From: Mycobacterium sp. PS03-16
GTDB lineage: Bacteria; Actinomycetota; Actinomycetes; Mycobacteriales; Mycobacteriaceae
Length of the DNA: 64,000 nucleotides
Assembly: GCF_004570325.1 (NCBI RefSeq)
Contig: NZ_SPQO01000010.1
Coordinates: 1-64,000 of the forward strand
Direction of reading: 5' to 3'
In this document: piece by piece, positions 9,283-17,094 of the stretch
Layout of the letters: each line of letters opens with the position of its first letter
Position numbering within the stretch: the first letter of the stretch is position 1
Made by a program: the position numbers and the translations under genes
Notes under the pieces: generated by a model
The model's database searches: none
The model's input: the letters and a program-made list of their open reading frames with translations, nothing else
Told to the model about the DNA's origin: nothing

Positions 9283-10695
9283 GTGGCTACCCGCATCGTG
9301 ATCATCGGCGGTGGGCCCGCCGGCTATGAAGCGGCGCTCGTGGCCGCGGGCAGAGGTTCCGAGGTTCACGTCACCGTCGTCGATTCCGACGGGCTCGGCG
9401 GCGCCTGTGTGCTCTACGACTGCGTCCCGTCGAAGACCTTCATCGCCTCGACCGGCGTGCGCACCGAACTGCGCCGCGCGTCGGGGCTGGGCTTCGACAT
9501 CAGCATCGACGCCGCGAAGATCTCGCTGCCGCAGATCCACAACCGGGTCAAGACGCTGGCCCGGTCGCAGTCCGCCGACATCGGCAGCCAGCTGCTGCGT
9601 GAAGGCGTGACGGTCATCGGCGGCCGCGGTGAGCTGGTGGACGACGCCCCCGGGCTGGCCCAGCACCGGGTCAAGGTCACCACCCACGACGGCAAGACCG
9701 GCGTGCTCAAGGCCGACGTGGTGCTCGTCGCCACCGGCGCCAGCCCGCGGGTGCTGCCCAATGCGGTGCCCGACGGTGAGCGGATCCTGACCTGGCGCCA
9801 GCTCTACGACCTCACCGAACTGCCCGAGCACCTGGTGATCGTCGGCTCGGGCGTCACCGGCGCGGAGTTCTGCAACGCCTACACCGAGCTCGGCGTCGAT
9901 GTGACCGTGGTGGCCAGCCGCGACCAGATCCTGCCGCACGAGGACAGCGACGCCGCCGCGGCGCTGGAGGAGGTGTTCGCCGAACGCGGGGTGACGCTGG
10001 TCAAGAACGCCCGCGCCGAATCGGTGACCCGCACGGACTCCGGCGTCAAGGTGCAGATGGCCGACGGCCGCTGCGTCGAGGGCAGCCACGCGCTGATGAC
10101 GGTGGGTTCGGTGCCGAACACCACCGGGCTCGGACTCGAGCGGGTCGGCGTCGAGCTGGGCCGCGGGAACTACATCCCCGTCGACCGGGTGTCGCGCACC
10201 CCCGCCCCGGGCGTCTACGCGGCCGGTGACTGCACCGGCCTGCTGCCGCTGGCGTCGGTGGCGGCCATGCAGGGCCGCATCGCGATGTACCACGCGCTCG
10301 GTGAGGGGGTCGCCCCGATCCGGCTGCGCACGGTGGCCTCGGCCACCTTCACCCGCCCCGAGATCGCGGCGGTCGGCATCCCGCAGACCGCGATCGATGA
10401 CGGCAGCGTGCCGGCGCGCATCCTGATGCTGCCGCTGAACACCAACGCCCGCGCCAAGATGTCGCTGCTGCGGCACGGTTTCGTCAAGATCTTCTGCCGG
10501 CCGGCCACCGGCGTCGTCATCGGCGGGGTGGTGGTCGCCCCGATCGCCTCCGAGCTGATCCTGCCGATCGCGCTGGCGGTGCAGAACCGGATCTCGGTGA
10601 CCGACCTCGCCCAGACCCTGTCGGTGTACCCGTCGCTGTCGGGGTCGATCGTGGAGGCCGCGCGCCGGCTCATGGCGCACGACGATCTGGACTGA
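9283..10695 (+). CDS. lpdA: LpdA-type flavoprotein, NAD(P)H quinone reductase
   Basis: A 470-residue FAD-dependent pyridine nucleotide-disulfide oxidoreductase colinear with M. tuberculosis LpdA (Rv3303c). It has the N-terminal FAD motif IIGGGPAG, the NAD(P)-binding IVGSGVTGAEF near residue 190, and the second FAD motif YAAGDCTG near 310. The redox centre reads GGACVLYDCVPSK, so C42 and C47 form a CxxxxC pair. From memory the M. tuberculosis protein has Ala at the first position. The C-terminal His of lipoamide dehydrogenases is replaced (YPSLSGS). GTG 9283 lies 6 nt after a TAGATT box (9271-9276), implying a leaderless start; a GTG two codons upstream is less likely. Confidence 0.92.
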   Translation: MATRIVIIGGGPAGYEAALVAAGRGSEVHVTVVDSDGLGGACVLYDCVPSKTFIASTGVRTELRRASGLGFDISIDAAKISLPQIHNRVKTLARSQSADIGSQLLREGVTVIGGRGELVDDAPGLAQHRVKVTTHDGKTGVLKADVVLVATGASPRVLPNAVPDGERILTWRQLYDLTELPEHLVIVGSGVTGAEFCNAYTELGVDVTVVASRDQILPHEDSDAAAALEEVFAERGVTLVKNARAESVTRTDSGVKVQMADGRCVEGSHALMTVGSVPNTTGLGLERVGVELGRGNYIPVDRVSRTPAPGVYAAGDCTGLLPLASVAAMQGRIAMYHALGEGVAPIRLRTVASATFTRPEIAAVGIPQTAIDDGSVPARILMLPLNTNARAKMSLLRHGFVKIFCRPATGVVIGGVVVAPIASELILPIALAVQNRISVTDLAQTLSVYPSLSGSIVEAARRLMAHDDLD

Positions 10696-10748
10696 CTCCA
10701 CGTAGCCTGGGAGGGCAAACCGTACCGACGAGTAACCAGGAGTCCGTC

Positions 10749-12488
10749 GTGCGCGACCCGATCTCCGGCAACGGGCAGACCCTGCTCGACCCGCACCAGC
10801 GTGCGGAGGCCTGGCAGCGGCTCGGCAGCGAGCAGTTCGACGTCGTGGTCATCGGCGGCGGGGTGGTCGGCGCGGGCGCCGCGCTGGATGCGGCCACCCG
10901 GGGGCTGAAGGTGGCGCTGGTCGAGGCCCGCGACTTCGCCTCCGGCACCTCCAGCCGCAGCAGCAAGATGTTCCACGGCGGGCTGCGCTACCTCGAGCAG
11001 CTCGAATTCGGTCTGGTGCGCGAGGCGCTGCACGAACGCGAACTGTCGCTGACCACGCTGGCGCCCCATCTGGTCAAACCGCTGCCGTTCCTGTTCCCGC
11101 TGACCCACCGGTGGTGGGAGCGGCCGTACGTCGCGGCAGGCATCTTCCTCTACGACCAGCTGGGCGGCGCGAAATCCGTTCCTGCGCAGAAACATCTGCT
11201 CAAGGCCGGCGCGCTGCGGCTGGCCCCCGGGCTCAAGCGCAGCTCGCTGATCGGCGGGATCCGGTATTACGACACCGTCGTCGACGACGCCCGGCACACC
11301 ATGACCGTCGCCCGCACGGCCGCCCACTACGGCGCGGTGGTGCGCACCTCGACGCAGGTGGTGAACCTGCTGCGCGAGGGCGACCGGGTGATCGGGGTGC
11401 GGGTGCGCGACTCGGAGAACGGTGCGGCCACCGACGTCCACGGCCATGTCGTGGTCAACGCCACCGGCGTCTGGACCGATGAGATCCAGGCGCTGTCGCG
11501 CCAGCGCGGCCGGTTCCGGGTGCGGGCCTCGAAGGGTGTGCACGTCGTGGTGCCCCGCGACCGGATCGTCAGCGAGGTCGCGATCATCCTGCGCACCGAG
11601 AAGTCGGTGCTGTTCGTGATCCCGTGGGGCACGCACTGGATCATCGGCACCACCGACACCGACTGGAACCTCGACCTGGCGCACCCGGCCGCCACCAAGG
11701 CCGACATCGACTACATCCTCGAGACGGTCAACACGGTGCTGGCCACGCCGCTGACCCACGACGACATCGACGGCGTGTACGCCGGGTTGCGGCCGCTGCT
11801 GGCCGGGGAGAGCGAGGAGACCTCCAAGCTCTCCCGCGAGCACGCCGTCGCCGTGCCCTCACCCGGGCTGGTGGCGATCGCGGGCGGCAAATACACCACC
11901 TACCGGGTGATGGGGGAGGACGCGATCGACGCGGCCGCGGAGTTCGTGCCCACCCGCGTCGCACCGTCGATCACCGAGAAGGTGCCGCTGATGGGCGCCG
12001 ACGGCTATTTCGCGCTGATCAACCAGACCCAGCAGGTCGGGGTGCGCTACGGCCTGCACCCGTACCGGGTGCGCCACCTGCTCGACCGGTACGGCTCGCT
12101 GATCGGCGAGGTGCTGCAGATGGCCGAGAATCGGGCCGACCTCCTGGCACCGATCACCGAGGCGCCGGTGTACCTGAAGGTCGAGGCGTGGTACGCGGCC
12201 GCGGCCGAGGGCGCGTTGCACCTCGAGGACATCATGGCCCGGCGGATGCGGATCTCGATCGAATACCCGCACCGCGGTGTGGACTGCGCGCGCGAGGTGG
12301 CCGAGGTGGTGGCGCCCGTGCTGGGGTGGAGTGCCGAAGACGTCGACCGCGAAGTCGAGACCTACTGTGCGCGTGTGGATGCCGAGGTGCGCAGTCAGCA
12401 GCAGCCCGACGACGAATCCGCCGATGCGCTGCGGGCCGCCGCACCCGAGGCACGCGCGGAGATCCTCGAACCCGTCCCGCTGCGATGA
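10749..12488 (+). CDS. glpD2: Glycerol-3-phosphate dehydrogenase, FAD-dependent (GlpD2)
   Basis: Oxidises glycerol-3-phosphate to dihydroxyacetone phosphate at the membrane, passing electrons to the quinone pool. The 579-residue protein has the FAD motif VIGGGVVGAGAALDAATRG near residue 35, the family signature FASGTSSRSSKMFHGGLRYL near 65, GGKYTTYR near 380, and the extended C-terminal domain. GTG start with an AGGAG ribosome site. It lies 53 bp after lpdA. The coupling of a quinone reductase and a quinone-linked dehydrogenase is conserved in M. tuberculosis. Confidence 0.95.
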   Translation: MRDPISGNGQTLLDPHQRAEAWQRLGSEQFDVVVIGGGVVGAGAALDAATRGLKVALVEARDFASGTSSRSSKMFHGGLRYLEQLEFGLVREALHERELSLTTLAPHLVKPLPFLFPLTHRWWERPYVAAGIFLYDQLGGAKSVPAQKHLLKAGALRLAPGLKRSSLIGGIRYYDTVVDDARHTMTVARTAAHYGAVVRTSTQVVNLLREGDRVIGVRVRDSENGAATDVHGHVVVNATGVWTDEIQALSRQRGRFRVRASKGVHVVVPRDRIVSEVAIILRTEKSVLFVIPWGTHWIIGTTDTDWNLDLAHPAATKADIDYILETVNTVLATPLTHDDIDGVYAGLRPLLAGESEETSKLSREHAVAVPSPGLVAIAGGKYTTYRVMGEDAIDAAAEFVPTRVAPSITEKVPLMGADGYFALINQTQQVGVRYGLHPYRVRHLLDRYGSLIGEVLQMAENRADLLAPITEAPVYLKVEAWYAAAAEGALHLEDIMARRMRISIEYPHRGVDCAREVAEVVAPVLGWSAEDVDREVETYCARVDAEVRSQQQPDDESADALRAAAPEARAEILEPVPLR

Positions 12489-13348
12489 GCCGCGGGCGGC
12501 CGGCGCCGCTGCCGGTGCGCGACGGACTCGGACCGGCTCGCGTGCGGTTGCGCGGCGGCGCGGTACTCGTGGAACTGGCCTCCCGGTTCGGTGAGGCCGC
12601 CGCGGCGAAGGTCTTCGACGGTGAGGTGGTGACCGCCGACGGCACCGTCGTCACCCCGGGCACCGTGCTCCCGCCGGGTGCCCACGTGTACCTGTATCGC
12701 GAACTGCGCGATGAGGTCCCGGTGCCGTTCGAGATGCCGGTGCTGCACCGCGACGACGACATCGTCGTCGTCGACAAACCGCACTTCCTGGCCACCATGC
12801 CGCGTGGGCGCCACGTCGCGCAGACGGCGCTGGTCCGGTTGCGCCGCGAACTCGACCTGCCCGAACTGAGTCCGGCGCACCGCCTGGACCGTCTCACCGC
12901 GGGGGTGCTGTTGTTCACGGTCCGCCGGGAGATCCGCGGGGCATACCAGACGATGTTCGCGCGGGGGTTGGTCGGCAAGGTCTATCTGGCGCGGTCGGCC
13001 GGCCGCAGTGCGGTGCCGTTGCCGACGGTGGTGCGTAGCCGGATCATCAAGCGACGCGGGCAGTTCCAGGCGGTCGAGGAGCCCGGCGAACCGAATGCCG
13101 AGACCCTCGTGGAGCAGGTCGACGGTGAGCTGTACCGGCTGACGCCGCGCACCGGGCGGACCCACCAGCTGCGGGTGCACATGGCCCGGATCGGGTTGCC
13201 GTTGCTGGGCGATCCGCTGTACCCGGACGTCGTGGACGTCGCTGCCGACGACTTCAGCACACCGCTGCATCTGCTGGCGCACAGCCTGGAGTTCGACGAC
13301 CCGCTCACCGGGGCGCCGCGCCGGTTCGTCAGCGCCCGCACCGTGTGA
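12485..13348 (+). CDS. RluA-family RNA pseudouridine synthase
   Basis: A 287-residue pseudouridine synthase acting on rRNA or tRNA. The catalytic motif is AHRLDRLTAGVLLF, with the active-site Asp near residue 140. The downstream TPRTGRTHQLRVHMA motif and final LLAHSLEF are typical of the RluA group. The N-terminal 60 residues could form an S4-like RNA-binding region. It overlaps glpD2 by ATGA, indicating translational coupling, and corresponds by order to Rv3300c. The phoY1 gene found between the two in M. tuberculosis is absent here. Target site in RNA is unknown. Confidence 0.88.
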   Translation: MSRGRPAPLPVRDGLGPARVRLRGGAVLVELASRFGEAAAAKVFDGEVVTADGTVVTPGTVLPPGAHVYLYRELRDEVPVPFEMPVLHRDDDIVVVDKPHFLATMPRGRHVAQTALVRLRRELDLPELSPAHRLDRLTAGVLLFTVRREIRGAYQTMFARGLVGKVYLARSAGRSAVPLPTVVRSRIIKRRGQFQAVEEPGEPNAETLVEQVDGELYRLTPRTGRTHQLRVHMARIGLPLLGDPLYPDVVDVAADDFSTPLHLLAHSLEFDDPLTGAPRRFVSARTV

Positions 13349-13349
13349 T

Positions 13350-13394
13350 TTTCGGTGTTGTCGGTCGCGCTGACCGCGACGAACTACACCGAAA
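13350..13394 (+). terminator. Composite hairpin, probable intrinsic terminator without U-tract
   Basis: Outer arms TTTCGGTGT (13350-13358) and ACACCGAAA (13386-13394) enclose an inner stem GTCGCG/CGCGAC with a five-base loop. It sits 1 bp after the pseudouridine synthase stop. There is no T-run, as is common for mycobacterial terminators. A second hairpin of similar architecture lies at 20045-20100. Confidence 0.6.
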
Positions 13395-13417
13395 TCGCCC
13401 GGCGGCGCTGAATTGAC

Positions 13418-13442
13418 GTTTCCGTCGAACGGCATCAGGTAA
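13418..13442 (+). promoter_or_regulatory. Weak SigF-like promoter candidate
   Basis: GTTT, 15-base spacer, then AGGTAA: one mismatch to the GGGTA core at the -10. It lies 26 bp upstream of the ATG at 13469, with a good ribosome site between. Weaker than the SigF-like sites in the 35-41 kb region. Confidence 0.3.
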
Positions 13443-13468
13443 CCCTCTCCTCGACGAGGAGGTGCGAG

Positions 13469-14038
13469 ATGCCCACATGGGTGTGGTTGGTGATCGCTGC
13501 CGTCGTGCTGGTCGCGGTCATCGCGGTCGTCGTCTACGGCAAGACGGCCGGCAGCAAGAAGCGGACCCAGCGACTGCGTGAACACTACGGGTCCGAATAC
13601 GACCGCGCGCTACAGGAGACCGGTGACGCCCGCGCGGCCGAATCCGCGCTGCTGCAGCGCGAGAAGCGGGTAAAGAAGCTCGACATCGTCACGCTCTCAC
13701 CGCAGGCGTGTGCGATGTACACCGATCACTGGCACCGGGTGCAGAAAGGGTTCGTCGACAACCCGTCCGGCGCCCTGGGCGAGGCCGACATGCTGGTCAA
13801 CCAGGTGATGCGGGAGCGTGGCTACCCAGTCGACGACTTCGACGAACGGGCCGCCGACATCGCCGTCGACCATCCCGACATCGTGCAGAACTACCGGGCG
13901 GCACACAGCATCTTCGCGTCGCAGGAACGCGGTCGGGTCGACACCGAACGCCAGCGTGAGGCGTTCGTCCACTACCGCGCCCTGTTCGACCGTCTGCTGG
14001 CCAACGAGACCGATACGCCGAAGGAGGCACGCGCATGA
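13469..14038 (+). CDS. Membrane-anchored conserved hypothetical protein
   Basis: A 189-residue protein with one N-terminal transmembrane helix (about residues 4-24, Val/Ala rich) followed by a Lys/Arg stop-transfer segment (KTAGSKKRTQR) and a soluble helical domain. The C-terminal half contains W-H-R-V-Q-x(2)-F-V-D-N-P, A-D-x-L-V, and a final Y-R-A-L-F-D-R-L-L. The same module recurs in the next gene, whose start overlaps this stop by 4 bp. ATG with GAGGAGG ribosome site. No function is known to me. Confidence 0.82.
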   Translation: MPTWVWLVIAAVVLVAVIAVVVYGKTAGSKKRTQRLREHYGSEYDRALQETGDARAAESALLQREKRVKKLDIVTLSPQACAMYTDHWHRVQKGFVDNPSGALGEADMLVNQVMRERGYPVDDFDERAADIAVDHPDIVQNYRAAHSIFASQERGRVDTERQREAFVHYRALFDRLLANETDTPKEARA

Positions 14039-14631
14039 CCGCGCCCGATCACCCCACAGCCACCCCGTTCAACCGGGACACCGACCCGCGTGCGGGCCGC
14101 GAACCCATGCCCCACGATGCGGGCCCGCACGACCCGAACGCCGCTGCGATGCCCGGACCCGGGGCGCCCGGCGGCGGAGCCGCGGGCGCACGACTGCCCG
14201 ACGCGACCACCGGGCCGCTCGCCCAGCCGCCGATGTCCGGTGGGCCGCAGACCGCCGCCCACGGCTCCGGCCGGCCACACGGCGACGACGCGGGCACCGA
14301 CCGCCCCGGCGGAGACGCGGGCACCGACCGCGCCGGCGGCGACGGCGGCCCGGCGGGAGGCGACGACCAGCTGTTCCACGGCGCGGACCTGTCGGGGATG
14401 CGCAGCCGCTGGGACGACGTGCAGGCCGCATTCGTCGATGACCCGCGAGCCTGCGTGCAGAAGGCCGACGCCCTGGTCTCGGAGGTCGTCGACCAGCTGA
14501 CCCGCCAGTTCGCCGAGGCGCGGTCCCGGCTCGAGGGTCAGTGGTCGCGCGGGGAAGAGGCGTCGACGGAGGATCTGCGGATCGCGCTCAAGCGCTACCG
14601 CGAGTTCTTCCAGCGGCTGCTCTCGGTCTAG
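14035..14631 (+). CDS. Pro/Gly/Asp-rich conserved hypothetical protein, paralogous C-terminal domain
   Basis: A 198-residue protein. The first 110 residues are low-complexity and disordered-looking, rich in Pro, Gly, Ala, Asp and His, including two near-repeats of a G-D-A-G-T-D-R unit. The C-terminal 85 residues repeat the module of the preceding gene: W-D-D-V-Q-A-A-F-V-D-D-P, A-D-A-L-V, and a closing Y-R-E-F-F-Q-R-L-L. There is no transmembrane segment. The two genes are translationally coupled, so a membrane/soluble pair that interact through the shared module is plausible but inferred. Confidence 0.75.
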   Translation: MTAPDHPTATPFNRDTDPRAGREPMPHDAGPHDPNAAAMPGPGAPGGGAAGARLPDATTGPLAQPPMSGGPQTAAHGSGRPHGDDAGTDRPGGDAGTDRAGGDGGPAGGDDQLFHGADLSGMRSRWDDVQAAFVDDPRACVQKADALVSEVVDQLTRQFAEARSRLEGQWSRGEEASTEDLRIALKRYREFFQRLLSV

Positions 14632-14643
14632 GACAGCCGGACG

Positions 14644-14673
14644 CGTGCGCGGATTCGGTCAAGACCGCGCACG
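14644..14673 (+). terminator. Stem-loop after the paralogous pair
   Basis: Nine-base arms CGTGCGCGG and CCGCGCACG with a 12-base loop, starting 12 bp after the stop of the preceding gene. No T-run. Probable transcription terminator. Confidence 0.5.
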
Positions 14674-14701
14674 GCGAGCGGGCCGGGGGCACTATTGACC
14701 G

Positions 14702-15034
14702 GTGCGAAAGATGTGGTGTCTGCCCGGAGCCGGTGCGGTGGCCCTGGTGTTCGCCGGAGGCCTGACGCTTCCCGTGGCCCCGACGGCGTCGGCCACCCTG
14801 TGCGGTTCGGTCGGTGGCCGGTTCGTCGACGTCACGGGGTGTGCCGACCCCCTGTCGTACCTGAACGACGTGCCGCCGCCGCCTCCGCCACCCCCACCGC
14901 CCCCGCCGCCCGGGGCCGCCCCACCGCCGCCACCGCCCCCGCCACCCCCGCCGCCGGTGTACGTGCCGCCCGCGCCGAACGTGAACGTGTGCGCGAGCGT
15001 CGGCCGGCGGATCAGCGTGAGCGGTTGCGTCTGA
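14702..15034 (+). CDS. Small secreted proline-rich protein with paired Cys motifs
   Basis: A 110-residue exported protein. A signal peptide of about 31 residues ends in an Ala-x-Ala-type site (TASA). The mature part has two short Cys modules, C-G-S-V-G-G-R-F-V-D-V-T-G-C and C-A-S-V-G-R-R-I-S-V-S-G-C, flanking two poly-proline runs (13 and 12 prolines) separated by GAA. Each Cys pair could form a small disulfide loop, giving a rigid rod with two caps, perhaps a wall-spanning spacer. GTG start; an internal ATG three codons later is an alternative. No homolog of known function is recognised. Confidence 0.7.
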   Translation: MRKMWCLPGAGAVALVFAGGLTLPVAPTASATLCGSVGGRFVDVTGCADPLSYLNDVPPPPPPPPPPPPPGAAPPPPPPPPPPPPVYVPPAPNVNVCASVGRRISVSGCV

Positions 15035-15053
15035 GCGTGCTCTACTGACACGC

Positions 15054-15824
15054 GTGGATCGCGCGCGTTTCGACCGACTGTTCGACCTGACCGACCGCAC
15101 CATCGTGGTGACCGGTGGCACCCGAGGAATCGGGCTGGCGCTGGCGGAGGGCTTCGTGCTCGCCGGCGCGCGGGTGGTGGTGGCCAGCCGCAAAGGCGAT
15201 GCGTGCGAGCAGGCCGCCGCACATCTGCGCGGGCTGGGCGGACAGGCCATCGGGGTGCCCACCCATCTCGGCGACGTCGACGCGCTCGGCACGCTGGTCG
15301 ACCGCACGGTGGCCGAGTTCGGCGGTATCGACGTGGTGGTGAACAACGCCGCCAACGCGTTGGCCCAACCGCTGGGGGAGATGACGGTCGAGGCGTGGGC
15401 CAAGTCCTACGACGTGAACCTGCGCGGACCGGTGTTCCTGGTGCAGCAGGCGCTGCCGCACCTGAAGAGCAGCGCGCACGCCGCGGTGCTCAACACGGTG
15501 TCGGTCGGCGCCTTCAATTTCGCACCAGGGGTGTCGATGTACGCCGCGGGTAAGGCCGCTCTGCTGTCGTTCACCCGGTCGATGGCCGCGGCGTACGCGC
15601 CGTTCGGGATCCGGGTCAACGCGCTGGCTCCCGGACCCGTCGACACGGACATGATGCGCAACAACCCGCAGGAGGCCATCGACGGGATGGTCGGATCGAC
15701 GCTGATGAAGCGGCTCGCCACACCTGACGAGATGGTCGGTGCCGCATTGCTTCTGGTGTCGGATGCGGGCAGTTACCTGACCGGCCAGGCGATCATCGTG
15801 GACGGCGGCGGAACGCCTCGCTAG
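15054..15824 (+). CDS. Short-chain dehydrogenase/reductase
   Basis: A 256-residue classical SDR. NAD(P)-binding TGGTRGIG near residue 22, NNAAN near 98, catalytic Ser in NTVSVG and Tyr-x3-Lys in YAAGK near 164-168, and a C-terminal VDGGGTPR typical of oligomeric classical SDRs. Basic residues after the Gly motif (ASRKGD) suggest NADPH preference. GTG start 7 nt after a TCTACT box. The last 32 bp overlap the 3' end of the convergent enoyl-CoA hydratase gene; a role in fatty acyl or steroid metabolism is possible but unproven. Confidence 0.85.
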   Translation: MDRARFDRLFDLTDRTIVVTGGTRGIGLALAEGFVLAGARVVVASRKGDACEQAAAHLRGLGGQAIGVPTHLGDVDALGTLVDRTVAEFGGIDVVVNNAANALAQPLGEMTVEAWAKSYDVNLRGPVFLVQQALPHLKSSAHAAVLNTVSVGAFNFAPGVSMYAAGKAALLSFTRSMAAAYAPFGIRVNALAPGPVDTDMMRNNPQEAIDGMVGSTLMKRLATPDEMVGAALLLVSDAGSYLTGQAIIVDGGGTPR

Positions 15825-16572
15825 CCGCGCGCATCTCCCCGCTGGTGGACGCCAGGATCTGGCTGCGGTTCTCCAGGTGCAGTGCCGCCTCGAGGCTGCC
15901 CGCCTCGAGGTTCGCCCACAGCACCTGCTTGGTCGATTCCAGGCCGAATTTGCCATAGCCGCACAGTGTTTCGGCAATGCTCAGCGCGTCGGCCACCACG
16001 TCGTCGGACACCCGTGAGACCAGGCCTAGGGTCAGTGCCTCCTGCGCGCCGACGTCGCGCGCGGTCAGGATCAGGTCGAACGCGTGGCCGGCGCCGATGA
16101 TGCGCGGCAACGTGTAGCTCACGCCGATGTCGCAGCCGCCCAGCCCCAGCTTGATGAACTGGGTGCAGAACCGCGCGGTGTCGGAGGCGACGCGGATGTC
16201 CGCGGCCGCCGCGAGTGCGAAGCCGCCGCCGTAGGCCGGACCGTTCACGGCGGCGATGACCGGCTGGCGCAGCCGGTGCAGCCGCGTCGTCAACTCGGCG
16301 ATGCGTTCCTGCCAGCGCATCCCGGACCGGGGGAATTCCGTACCGCCACCGGCCTGTTCGGGATTGGGCTCGGTGAGGTCGAGCCCGGCGCAGAAGCCGC
16401 GCCCCGCCCCGGTCAGCACCACCACCCGGCATTCGTTGTCGGCGGCGATGTCGCCGAGGGCGTCATGGAACGCCTCGACGAGTTCGTAGGACAGGGCGTT
16501 GAGCTTCTCCGGCCGGTTCAGCGTGATGACGGCGATGTCGGGACGCGGGTGGGTGAGCTGCAGAACGGTCAT
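15793..16572 (-). CDS. Enoyl-CoA hydratase/isomerase family protein
   Basis: A 259-residue crotonase-fold protein. The oxyanion-hole segments are GAGRGFCAGLDL near residue 58 and NGPAYGGGFALAAAADIR near 108, followed by KLGLGGCDIGVSYTLPR where catalytic acids usually lie. In this segment the acid is Asp in GCDIG and there is no glutamate, as in a mycobacterial EchA subgroup. Beta-oxidation of acyl-CoA or a related lyase/isomerase step is likely. It overlaps the convergent SDR gene by 32 bp. Confidence 0.85.
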   Translation of the reverse strand: MTVLQLTHPRPDIAVITLNRPEKLNALSYELVEAFHDALGDIAADNECRVVVLTGAGRGFCAGLDLTEPNPEQAGGGTEFPRSGMRWQERIAELTTRLHRLRQPVIAAVNGPAYGGGFALAAAADIRVASDTARFCTQFIKLGLGGCDIGVSYTLPRIIGAGHAFDLILTARDVGAQEALTLGLVSRVSDDVVADALSIAETLCGYGKFGLESTKQVLWANLEAGSLEAALHLENRSQILASTSGEMRAASEAFRRRPR

Positions 16573-16671
16573 GGGCTCACGCTAATTCGCCGCCGGACGT
16601 AGGTCTTGACCGCCCGGTGGCGAGATGGTCTGGTTAGGCCGTCTTTGGCGGTGAACGGAAGGTGGCGGCAG

Positions 16672-17091
16672 ATGCGCCGGGTGGTGGTCGTGGTCGCGTT
16701 GGGTATCGGTGCGCTCGTGGGCGGCGGTGTGGCCGTCGCGCAGCCGGCGCCCTCCGCCGATCAGCTCACCGCGCAACTCCAGCGGGTGCTGAACACTTCG
16801 GTCGGTGACGCCGAGCGCGCCGCCGAACTCGAGGGCGGCATGGCCGCCGTGCCGACCGCGAACAACATCGCGGCGGTGATGGACCGGTACGGCGCGGTGA
16901 TGTCGTGGCGCGTCCAAAATCCGGCCCTCAATGGCGACCGACTGGACGCGCAACTGGCAGTGAGCATCCCGATCATGGGTACCCGCACCCACGACATCTA
17001 CTGGGTGAACCGCGACGGTGCGTGGAAGCTGAGCAACCCGTCGGCGTGCGTGATCGCCCGCGACGCCGCAGGCGCGCAGTGCACGGTCTGA
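16672..17091 (+). CDS. Secreted MTB12 (low-molecular-weight antigen)-like protein
   Basis: A 139-residue exported protein. Signal peptide MRRVVVVVALGIGALVGG through AVAQPA, with cleavage expected near residue 24. The mature domain shows the pattern of the MTB12/Cfp2 family: a D-Q-L-T-A-Q-L-Q-R-V-L helix, L-E-G-G, a polar helix, then beta strands with alternating Val/Ala and a closing W-V-N-R-D-G-A-W-K-L-S. ATG 16672 is chosen for the signal peptide and an upstream GGAAGG ribosome site, although the frame is open 22 codons further. Function of the family is unknown; it is abundant in mycobacterial culture filtrates. Confidence 0.78.
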   Translation: MRRVVVVVALGIGALVGGGVAVAQPAPSADQLTAQLQRVLNTSVGDAERAAELEGGMAAVPTANNIAAVMDRYGAVMSWRVQNPALNGDRLDAQLAVSIPIMGTRTHDIYWVNRDGAWKLSNPSACVIARDAAGAQCTV

Positions 17092-17094
17092 CCG

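Noticed and set aside
8392..10701. A 769-codon minus-strand open frame opposite lpdA
   Set aside because: It is antisense to a well-supported gene, has His/Arg/Gly-rich low-complexity composition and no domain. High-GC genomes produce such shadows routinely.
14880..14960. The CCG-rich run as a repeat expansion or sequencing artefact
   Set aside because: It stays in frame within a protein with a good signal peptide and matching Cys motifs on both sides, so it is read as poly-proline coding sequence.
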